A stretch of 64,000 nt of DNA from Paramecium octaurelia. Its lineage: Eukaryota; Ciliophora; Oligohymenophorea; Peniculida; Parameciidae. Position numbers and translations under genes: made by a program. The stretch is from positions 343,331-407,330 of the forward strand of contig CAJJDP010000017.1 in assembly GCA_905182995.1 (NCBI GenBank). The letters are read 5' to 3'. Shown one piece after another: positions 52,847-64,000 of this stretch. The notes beneath the pieces were generated by a model that saw nothing but the letters and a program-made list of their open reading frames with translations, was not told where the DNA came from and made no database searches. Every line of letters begins with the position of its first letter. Positions within the stretch are counted from its first letter, which is position 1.

Positions 52847-55290
52847 ATGATTAAGCGTAATCTTAAATGGAAAATTAATTCCTAAAGAGACAGTAGTAAA
52901 AACAAACCAAAATCAATTAGTATTGAATCTTCCCCTCGAAATCCAATATACCTAATTCGGAGGGAAGACAAATCTAAAAATTCACGATTAAAAAGTAATT
53001 TGACAACTTATACTAAATATGTCCTTCATTCTAATTTTATCAGCCCAGCAAGTTCTCCAAACACATCCAAAATCATTAGATCAGATGAATAACGGATAGG
53101 TTAACCAAAAAATAATTATAATTAAGAGAGGAAACATTCATTGAGCACACTTTCAACAGAAAATCGGAGTTTTAAAAATAAATTCACTACAAATAATCAC
53201 CAATTTTAAACAGAATCTGTATAATTCTTAACCCACCAATTCACAGAATAAAATCAGGATATCCCTGTTGATAACTAAATCATATAATAAAATATAGATA
53301 TTGATATTGAATGCTCTCATCTTGATATTTAACAAAAGAGAATTTCGTAAAGTTGTTTGTTTGATGATAGGAAGAAGAAATAATTAAAATAAAAGATGCA
53401 AAATTTTGAATTCAAAGACCATAGAAAAGCTAATTCATAAATTGATTAAGTCATTAAATTAGTAAGAACAATAAAATAACCATCATATCGATATGAAGCA
53501 TAATAGAGATCATCTAGAATATGGTTGGAGAATATGTGCTTTCAACCAGTAGAATTAAAATAATACTACACAGATACTTAAAATTAATTTAAGTTTTATT
53601 TTAGTCAGTATTTTGATAAACATTTGAAATTGTATAGAATAATCGAGATTAATAATTAGCTTTTAAAAGTAATGAATAACAATCAATAAATTATCTAAGA
53701 TATTTAGGAATAGAGAAAAGCTTTCTTTCGAACCAAAATTTATAATGATACCAATATTGATCATTTTAAGACTGAAAACTTGTTCAGATTTTACCATGAT
53801 ATACAAACATATGGAATGTATAATATATATTTAATATTAGCTAGGATAAACTTCTTAAATGAGGATTCTCAATTAAGTATTACATCAAATCACAATAACT
53901 CATAAATAAATTAAATATAAGAAATTAAGGATGATTAATCAGAGTAATTAGATTAAACATAAAAATAATTAATTTCAAAAAAAGTAATTTCCATTTCTCC
54001 AAAATTTAATATAAGTTTAAAAATTCATTAGTTTAAACTCACTTTAATAATTTCAGAATTGGATCTAAAATCCAAAAACAACCTATTATCAGTTGATTAC
54101 ACAACTATGGATTAATAAATATATATGGATAACATTAATCAAATTGTACCAACATTTCAAGAAGAATTTACAAATCCAATATTTTTTAAAGTTTATTCAC
54201 AATATTACAATCAAGTTTATAAAGATATATTAAATGGTAATTTTTGCAATACCAACCCTATTGATGATTTGGAATTTGAAGCTCCAAATCTTGAAACAAT
54301 TGAAAATGGAAGTAATGACAAAATAAACGGAATTGATAAGAGAAAAATTCTTATTTCTTTAAAAAAGCAAAAGAATTGGTAAAGTGGAACTTTTTAAAAA
54401 TAAAATCAACTAATTGATGGATTACTTTCACAAAGAGCTAGCATATAAGTGTTTCCCAATAGGCACGGTCAAGAAAGTGCTGCTGGATCACCTGAACTCC
54501 CATAAATAAACATTTTATAGAATTTAAAATAATTTCCCAGAAGAAAAAGTTTTAGTAGGCCGATTCATTCTAAAAATTTTGGAGATAATATCTTATCAAT
54601 TTAAAAATTAGATTCTTATTTTAAGAATCAAAATGATACATCTTAGGATTCAGTAAGTGAAATTAATAAAATAACAATATCTAAATCTCAACAATAGTTC
54701 ACTAAATAAATATAAGACTATAATTTAGTATAATAAAAAACCATGAAGAAATAAGAGTCAGGTAAAGATCTTTCTATGGTATCATCTATTAAATTCGATT
54801 CTATTCAATAAGATTCAATTTCAGATTCAAATAAGTCGAATAAGCAATAAATAAATTTATAAAATGTAAATGTTAATTTAAAACCAAGAAAAATGCAAAT
54901 CCTTAGAGTGTTAAATTAGAAACCCTGTTACTGTATGATTAGATGATAAAAACAAACAGATCTAAAAAAAAGATTGTAACAAATTTAATTGAGCACGGAC
55001 TATTAGATTAATTTTAGGAGTTCATGGATGTTCATAGAAATTTCAATTTAAATGGTCTTACAGAAGATGGAACTCCATTTATTTCCCTTGCAGCTGCAAA
55101 TGGAAATAAAGGTATTGTTAAACATATGCTAAATTTTAATGTTAACATAAATTAAATTGATGTAAGATCGAATGCCTTATAATTTTAGAAACATTGCAAT
55201 ACTCCACTCCAATATGCTATGCTCCATAACAATTTTGATGTAGCTGATCTTCTCTTACAACATGGGGCCAACCCTTCTATGAAACTTTGA
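52847..55290 (+). CDS. Large low-complexity protein with C-terminal ankyrin repeats
   Basis: About 797 residues, introns of 23 and 27 nt near the 3' end, 798 whole codons. The first ~650 residues are Ser, Gln, Asn and Lys-rich with no known domain apart from folded-looking patches (IWLENMCFQPVELKQYYTD, FSQYFDKHLKLYRIIEINNQ, DNINQIVPTFQEEFTNPIFF). The end has ankyrin-type repeats: DGTPFISLAAANGNKGIVKH, then NTPLQYAMLHNNFDVADLLL and QHGANPS. A frame of roughly 700 codons without TGA is very unlikely by chance. Role unknown; the ankyrin end suggests protein binding. It converges on the RING-like gene. Confidence 0.75.
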
Positions 55291-55364
55291 GGATATTGAT
55301 AGACGGATTTTATGTATACTATTTTATAACATGGTAATAATATTAAAAATAAAGATAACGTCAA

Positions 55365-55898
55365 TCAACAATAAGGACAGTAGTGTTTTTTGAGAGGTTT
55401 AAGTTGTCTTCCATATTTTCTTGATTTCTGAGAACTGGTTATCCAAAAAAAATTACACATTTGATTTAGACAATTCTGAATTTGTAGTTAATAAGTAATA
55501 CATTTTAGTTATTATTCATACAATTAATTAACTAATTGCTCTATACCTCTTATTTTAAGCTGCCTCACTTACTCTGGATGTAATTTTATCCCACAAAAGC
55601 AAGAAAAATGGGGCTCAGTATCTGAGAGTTATTCTTTAAATAGATCAAGGATGCACTTTTCATGAAACATGTGCTAACCAGTATCGCAATGGATTATGAT
55701 TTTATTCTGAAAATTGAATTTTTTACATCTAAAACAGTCCTAATCCTTATTATAATTCATGCTCACACTTCTTTCATATTTTACATTGCAGGGACTCTGA
55801 TCAAGAGTTTTAAGGCGACGATTGCAGCTCTTTTTGGGAGAGAATGAACTTTTATTTATATTTGCAAAGGCTCTGATCTAAAAATCTAATTCTTTCAT
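55365..55898 (-). CDS. RING-like zinc-binding protein
   Basis: Intronless, 177 residues. The metal-binding core is CFRCKKFNFQNKIIIHC, GQHMFHEKC, then FSCFCGIKLHPEQ; a C-terminal KKHYCPYC pair and a central CLNQMC may add ligands. The arrangement resembles a variant RING/RING-CH or IBR-type finger, which would suggest a ubiquitin ligase or scaffold role; that is inference. N-terminus MKELDFQIRAFANINKSSFS. Convergent with the ankyrin gene, with 74 bp between stops. Confidence 0.68.
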
Positions 55899-56163
55899 TA
55901 TCCTATTTTGTAAATGAATAGGGACCACATTTTTATGAACAAGAACATCCCTAATAAATTACATTTTTTCACATCTCCAATTAGAGTGAAAGTTCATTAT
56001 AATTAATAAAATTAAATATTAATTGCTTAAAGATCAATCCCATTTTTAATAGGTCAAAACTATTAACTTTATGATTTTATCAGTATTAACTATATATATA
56101 TTAGATATATTAAATAATAAACCATTTTATTATAACAATTAATAATTATTTTACATTGAATTA

Positions 56164-57660
56164 TCATTGTTTTATTTCTCCACAATCTGCTATAACAATA
56201 CTAACTTTTGGTTTGTCCTAATCTGTTTCAATTTTCTCAATTACATCAAGCAATTCAATACCCTTAGTTATTTTACCAAACACAACATGTTTGCCTACAC
56301 TTTAAGTATGTTAATTTACCATCAAGCCAAGGAGTGTCCTTAAAAAGAATGAAAAATTGACTTCCATTTGTATTTGCACCAGCATTGGCCATACTCAAAT
56401 ACCCTCTTCCAGTGTGTTTATGAGTAAAGTTCTCATCTGCAAATTTCTCTCCATAAATGCTTTCACCGCCAGTACCATCTTATATATAAATAAAATCCAT
56501 ACTTCCTTGGGTGAAATCTCCTCCTTGAATCATGAAATCTTTAATCAATCTATGAAATTCGCAACCCTTGTAATGTAAAGGCTTTCCTGATTTGCCAACA
56601 CCTTTCTCACCTGTACAAAGAGCTCTGAAATTCTCGACTGTTTTAGGACAAGATTTCTGGAATAGAGTAAATTCCATTCTTTTTGGCTCATCATCTCCAA
56701 TTTTAATATCGAAGTATGTAGTTACATTGCTGGGATCACTTTCTTATAAAGAAATAGGATTAGCCTCTTCTTCATAGTATGATTATTAAAACAACTTTCC
56801 ATAAATATCTTTCTCCTTTTTTTTTGATAGATTTATCTTGTTTTGAACTTCATGCATCTCCTCAATAACAGCTTAATTATTTGGGTCAATAGCATAAGCT
56901 GACTTCAAGTCACTTTTGGCTTCATTGTAATCGGCCAAACTACTATGTGCTATCGCTCTTCTATAATAAGCTTTAACTAATTAAGCATTATTTGGTTTAT
57001 CATTTATAACCTTTGATGCATGATCTAGAGATTCTTTGTAGTCCTTTGTATAATAATAGCAAAGACTAAGGTTTAAATGAGAAGCCAATTTTTGTTCATG
57101 AGCAAAATCTGTTTCTGCCTCAAAATAACTGACAGCCTCAAGATATTATTTAATGGCTTCAGGATAATTCTTTTCCTTAAAAGCAGCTGTTCCCAAATCT
57201 TTAAATTTCTTAGCCTCAGTCGTTTTTTCTTCATCACTCAATTCCCTAAAAATGTTGTAATTACTTATACCATTTCTACTTCTATTTCTCCTTGAAATCA
57301 ACCAATTAGACATCAAAAATAAGAGTAGCCCCACCTGGTATTTTGGGAGGACTTCCTTAATTTCCATATCCATAATCAGATTTAATTTTTAATTGCGCCT
57401 TTTCGCCCTTCTTCATTGATGCAACACCAACATCCCATCCCTAAATGACCTCTCCTTCGCCTAAAGTGAAACTAAAAATATCCTTTCCTTCATTTGAATC
57501 GAACACTGTTCCATCCTCCAATTTTCCAGTATAGAACATCTTTGATAAATAGTTTTGGTACCTCGCATACATTACCTTTTTAAGGCAAATCCCCTTATCC
57601 TTCCTGAAGAATTAACTTTTAAATTCCTCCATCCTCTTTTAGACTAATGTATTCAGCCAT
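56164..57660 (-). CDS. FKBP-TPR-cyclophilin fusion (dual-family immunophilin)
   Basis: 466 residues, four introns (22, 25, 24, 25 nt), 467 whole codons. Order: FKBP-type prolyl isomerase (about 30-125: [50 protein letters not shown]), three TPR units (about 150-275: [60 protein letters not shown]), then a cyclophilin domain (about 300-466: [51 protein letters not shown]). Catalytic Arg and the cyclosporin-contact Trp are present, as is the FKBP active-site Trp (GWD). Both halves look active; TPRs suggest a chaperone partner such as Hsp90. Known as FCBP in some apicomplexans. Confidence 0.92.
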
Positions 57661-57761
57661 TTCTATTAGAAATTTCTAGAAAAATAATTATTAAAATAAT
57701 CAAAGAGTACAATAATTTGATTTGTTCATGAATAAAGAATTATATTCTCTTTGATTTAATC

Positions 57762-58067
57762 ATGGCGGAAAATGAAATCTGTTGTAGTTCCATTATTAAA
57801 TCATTGCAATCAAATATTAATGTGATTGGGATGAAAAATAACCAAGATGTTTTTAAAGACTATTCTACTTTTTAGATAAAAAACAATGATAAATTTATTT
57901 TTATTAAATACTTATGCATCCAATTGAATATTTATCATCTTGCTTTACACTTTCATATTGGCGTTGTTATTTAAATTAAACTAAAACCATCTTTTTTATT
58001 TTGTAATTTACTAAAGAAATTGGTTTACTTATCCATCATATCTTCAATAAGATTCAAAATGGATTGA
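57762..58067 (+). CDS. Small unknown protein
   Basis: Intronless frame of 101 residues, MAENEICCSSIIKSLQSNI, with a Cys pair near the start and a hydrophobic middle (IFIKYLCIQLNIYHLALHFH). It is divergent from the immunophilin, 101 bp between starts. No family recognised. Confidence 0.45.
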
Positions 58068-58202
58068 TACATTTAAGTATTCGTTTGGAAACCTAGTTAA
58101 TTATTATCAATTAGTCTTTATTTATATATAAGGGTTTGTAATTATTAAATTATTTCTAAGGACTATTTTAATATATAAAATATATAATAAAACAAATTAA
58201 TA

Positions 58203-58430
58203 ATGAACAAACCAGGGATTGGACTGATATCACTTCACATAGTTTTTATAGAGAAATCTTTTGGTGATAGTGATGAAGGAAATTCTACTTTAGAATATTC
58301 TGAGAAATCTCTATTGGACAATAAAGTTCGATTTGCTGATGAAATTTTAATTTGTTTTTTTCATCAATCAGATAAGGTAACCTAAATTAATGAGGGAAAA
58401 AAGAGAACGATCAAAGAAAATCTAAAATGA
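58203..58430 (+). CDS. Small unknown protein
   Basis: Intronless frame of 75 residues: MNKPGIGLISLHIVFIEKSF, an acidic middle (GDSDEGNSTLEYSEKS) and a Lys-rich end (INEGKKRTIKENLK). Plausible short gene; no domain. Confidence 0.45.
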
Positions 58431-58633
58431 AAGATACTCGAATAATGAATTTATAATATTCTTTATATTCTACTCTTATTGACAATCTTTATTGAAAACG
58501 CAATGAAATTTAATATTGCAAACTTTAAAATTTTCACATTAACAAAATCTTTCTTCTCTGATCATCAGTCATTTAATTCCATTCATTGGCTTTGATTCGA
58601 ATTTCCTTTAATTCATATTTTTTAGTGGCTCCT

Positions 58634-61600
58634 TCAAGTATCCATTTATTAAAATAATGAAAACCAGTGTAATGTTTCTTGATTAAGACAATTATGTACC
58701 ATATCATAAGTTACATATAATGAATTATCTATCGATATTATGTGATTTCTCATTTAAATATAGAAATCAACATATTGATTGTCAAAGTAATAATTTACTT
58801 TATACTCAATCTAAGATTTATCAAGATATTGCATTAGACTTTTGAACTATTAATTTAATTTTTAATTAGGAATTAATTTAGTATTAACTATTTTTTTTCC
58901 ATTTTCTATAATTTATTTTCCCAATTACTATTGCTTCTGATTTAATTCTTAAATAATACATATTAAACATTCTTACATAAATCCAAATGCAGACTAAATT
59001 CTAGTAGATTGTAGATGTCCATAAACTGACGAAAAATGACAGGCATTTTGGAATTCATAGGGAAATTTGGAAATTTGGATACTCTAGATTATATAATTGG
59101 ATACATACTCATTCATTAGATGGACAATCAATTTTTCATATCTATTATAATAACTCTTGTTCATTTGTTTCTTTAAGTATTATAAACTAATCAATACACT
59201 CCATAGAGTCTATACAAATGACATAGGATTAACTTAAAGTCTCTATTCACTTTACAACTTATCCAAAATAATCAATATTAATGACTCATTAAAGTATCCA
59301 ATTTTGGCATAAGAGTTAAGAATATCTGTCAATTCAAATGCACTATAAAATTGCACTTTCCTAGAGATTTGTTTACTCAATCCATCAAATAATGATTCCA
59401 CGTAGACTTTTTATTCAGAAAGGTTTTGTAGAATTTCAACAATTTAGATTTATTTTAAATTGTCTATTTGTTTTTTGATTAATTCAGTCAGAACTTGAAT
59501 GGTGTCATCATTATTTAGTTTGAATTTCTTTGAAAATTCTATGAAATCCAAACAAATAGGAATTGAAGGTATTTCATAATGTCTAAGATCATGACATTTT
59601 AAAAGCATTTTCTTAAATAATTTATCATAGTTTCTAATAAATTGATATTTTGAATCAAACTATCCTATTGTCTTCAGAATAGCTTTCAAGCCTGGTCTCA
59701 TGTTATTCAAGGTTAGTAAATGATCAATATTATTAAAATATAATTCGATAAAGTCTTTTAAGCCATCATCTTCATATTTTAAATTGTTGTATCTCCAACC
59801 ATCATATTCTAACAAAATCATTAAACCATCTAAATAATGTTCTTGCTATTTTTTTAAATCTGTTTTTATGATCTCCTATTTTAATTAATCTATCATTAAT
59901 TTTAATTAAACTTCATCTGAAGTCTATCGTAATTTTGCTGAATTTTGGATTTAAAACAATAATAATTTTGTTTTCATTAAAATAGCTTAATAAGTATCCA
60001 TCTCCACTGCGATTGCTGAATTCAAAAATGTATTGATAGCTGGAATACTCTGAAATTGATGGAGATTAATTTCAGTGATTATAGTTGCTACTTATAATTT
60101 CTCTAGGTCATTCAAGTTTTCAATTTATTTGCAAAGTTGTTAACAGATATTATTTATTAGATTTGTTCTTAGTTCTAATTATTAAAGTTATTGATGAAAT
60201 TTTATTAGCAATTCAATATCAATTTCAAACTTCTGTTGAGACGAATTGGATAGTTTAGTAAATAATTCAATCAATTCTCTAATTGTTTACAAGATAGTCC
60301 CTCTCATATTATGAATTGAATGATTAGGACAGTTAAGAATAAGTGTGAACAACAGATTTAATGATGAACTAATATTAAAAGATTTATCAAGGCTATTTTT
60401 CTAAGTCAAAGTGATAAACCATTTGGCTATTTGTTTCACTAATTTATCATTTGCGAAATCAATGTTGGTGATTTCATTTATGATTTTGTTTAATTGATCA
60501 AAGGTAGGAAGAAGTTGTTCACTTCTTTTTCTCACTTCCTAATTAAAATGAGATTTGCTATTTAATCTCATGATGAATATGTAGAAATAGGGTTCTGGTA
60601 GGGATTCTAATTTGATGTGTTTATCAATAAATTCATAGAAGGGATCATTTGAATAGGGATCTAAAGTAAGTATTAAGGATGCAATTTTTAGTTTTAGATC
60701 ATAATCTAGTTTTCCTACTTATTCAAAAAAAGATTGAACAGATACCTTGATATTTTGTTATTATTGATTCGATTTGAAATTTTCAATATTTTTATGACAA
60801 TAATGCATAGATTCGATGATTTTTAGAAATAAATTGTCGTTGATTTAATTTAGATCCAAAATTTGATTTAATTTATTTTACTTTATGATCACCTTTATAG
60901 TGTCAGACTTTTATTTTATACTAAAAGAATTGTAGTTCTTTTTTAGATTTTTGATACACAAATTGATTTTGTTTTCGTTTTCATCTCCGAATTCAACGTC
61001 GAGAAACTTTATCAGAAAAGCAGGCTCTGTAATATTTTCGAAATTAACTTTATTTATTAGCATTTGAAGAACTTCAGCTGAAGGTTAATTTTTCTATTTC
61101 TGAATCTTTAAAAAGATGTATAATTTCAACTGATTGGCATTAGTTAAATTATCTGATTCAAAGGATTGTAATAATTTTAGAAATAACTCATTAGGGAATG
61201 ATTCTGGAAGTTCAGAGTATGCTTCTAAGAGTTTCAATTTGGAATACGATGAGATTTAATCGAAGTTTTCAATGAACTTTTCAGAGAGTTTATAAATAAC
61301 CTCTGGCAGTCTTTTTTAAAATGCAGTTTAATCTAAGTGCATTCTTGCGAGTTAATTAAACACAGCAACCAAGCCATGAAAATTTAAATTGTCTATAAGG
61401 TTAATTAATTATTGACAAGCTAAGTAGGCCAAATCTGAGTGTTAAGTTGATTTGAGAGTACTATATTCAATATAGCAACCCCTAATTATTTAACATATTG
61501 AATGAGCAGTGAAAGTCTGAGTAGACAATTACTGTTTTAGGATTTTACCAATGTGTGCCATTTTCCATCCTTGTTTAGAGTAAAATGAAAATACATAAGG

Positions 61601-62068
61601 CAATTACAGATATGTATAGTTTCTCAAATTCTAATCTATGTGTCTCTTGATTTTAATGCTATAGGATTTACTTTACAATTTTAAAAATAGTTAAATGATT
61701 GTAACACTTTGTTCTGAATTCAATTTCTCAAAATTAGGTATGATTTTTTCTTATATAAATGCATCTAACTAACTATCATGTTGAACATGCTTATGCGTAA
61801 CAATGTTCATCAATTAAAATGCTGCAAAATGAATCTATTCGTAAGATAAATTATTGTCTTTGAAAGCCTTTATAACTTCTTCGGTTGTTTATGCATTTAC
61901 AAAATGTTAATATACTTCAAATTTACTGAGAAGAGCTTTAGACTCAGAGTCATATTCTCCATCAGAGAAATACTCCTATTCCTTATTACCTGATTGTTAT
62001 GAGAAGCATGCTATACTCCTTTTAAATAATCTTAAAGGGAGCTTCGATGTGAATAGAAATTTAAGCAT
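58634..62068 (-). CDS. Large helical-repeat protein, probably mitochondrial, RAP-like C-terminus
   Basis: Intronless frame of exactly 1145 codons (1144 residues) under the ciliate code. The N-terminus is basic, hydrophobic and free of acidic residues (MLKFLFTSKLPLRLFKRSIA), a typical mitochondrial presequence. The body is helical repeats (LISLQYLKKQMNKSY, LARMHLDQTAFQKRLPE, FELTDILNSYAKIGYFNESL) in the style of FASTK/octotricopeptide-type RNA-binding proteins. The last ~70 residues (IEYKVNYYFDNQYVDFYIQM ... ETLHWFSLFQQ) loosely fit a RAP domain. Such proteins process organellar RNA. The reading frame is secure; the function is an inference from architecture. Confidence 0.78.
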
Positions 62069-62188
62069 AAATAAAATTTTATATAAAATAATTTAGTAAC
62101 CAAATAAATAATGGTGAAAGTAATGAAATGGATTCTCTATATTCATGTAAAATAAAATTGACCTAACAAAGCAAATATATAAATAGCA

Positions 62189-63837
<1,649 letters not shown>

Positions 63838-64000
63838 TACCTTATTACAACAATTAAGATACTATAAGTAACTTCCTAAGCGCAACAATAGCTTCCCATT
63901 TTTAATAAAAAATAGGTAAAGATGTAAATTAAAAAAAAAATTGAAATATATGTTTATTTTGGATGTCTACGATCTAATAATAAAGAAGACATCCATTAAT
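63838..64000. other. Flanking intergenic with short inverted repeat
   Basis: Upstream of the CDPK. An 8-bp perfect inverted repeat (63961-63968 and 63987-63994, GGATGTCT/AGACATCC) with an 18-nt loop lies at the window edge. It may be coincidental. Confidence 0.3.

Noticed and set aside
55662-55847. Plus-strand hydrophobic frame near 55.7 kb
   Set aside because: The minus strand carries a better frame with a RING-like Cys/His pattern over the same bases.

Overview
The window looks like macronuclear DNA of a ciliate, almost certainly a Paramecium. The DNA is very AT-rich. Long reading frames appear only if TAA and TAG are read as glutamine and TGA is the sole stop. Genes are packed tightly on both strands. 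Almost all introns are tiny (mostly 20-31 nt, GTA...TAG type). For most models the exon lengths, after removal of these introns, sum to whole codons from ATG to TGA. Ordinary standard-code translation breaks nearly every gene here into fragments.

Assembly caveat: the window holds five contigs joined by single Ns at 14788, 19737, 23971 and 50919. At each join the end of one contig is repeated, essentially base for base, at the start of the next (1436, 3573, 2202 and 1346 bp). These are unmerged contig overlaps, not biological duplications. Collapsing them gives a locus of about 55.4 kb, with one ABCD transporter gene, one ankyrin/PQ gene, one aspartic protease and one cytochrome-b5-domain gene.

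Layout. 0.1-6.4 kb: an EF-hand (CDPK-like) kinase, a PX-domain protein and two small unknown genes. 6.5-12.7 kb: two head-to-head polycystin-2-type channel genes and a membrane-like ORF. 12.7-16.2 kb: a decayed B-box/coiled-coil-like gene. 16.2-26.0 kb: peroxisomal-type ABCD half-transporter and an ankyrin/PQ-repeat protein, appearing in two to three copies because of the assembly. 26.4-32.1 kb: a protein with PHD/extended-PHD fingers, two unknowns and a taxilin-like coiled coil. 32.5-36.3 kb: a small unknown, a CFAP77-like axonemal protein, a double-PX protein and a protein kinase. 37.2-39.9 kb: an S49 peptidase, a possible peroxisomal membrane protein and an amino-acid transporter. 40.0-46.2 kb: the Prp16/DHX38 splicing helicase, two small unknowns and a NEK kinase. 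46.6-55.9 kb: an IQ/coiled-coil protein, a membrane-anchored aspartic protease, CYB5D1, a large low-complexity ankyrin protein and a RING-like protein. 56.2-63.8 kb: an FKBP-TPR-cyclophilin fusion, small unknowns, an 1144-residue probable mitochondrial protein and a canonical CDPK.

The genes are a typical eukaryotic mixture: calcium signalling, cilia, peroxisome, splicing and protein folding. I see no operon-like system, mobile element, virus-like element, tRNA, rRNA or CRISPR array. The most notable items are the dual-family immunophilin, the head-to-head channel pair, the double-PX protein, the two-ended PHD protein and several unrecognised large proteins.
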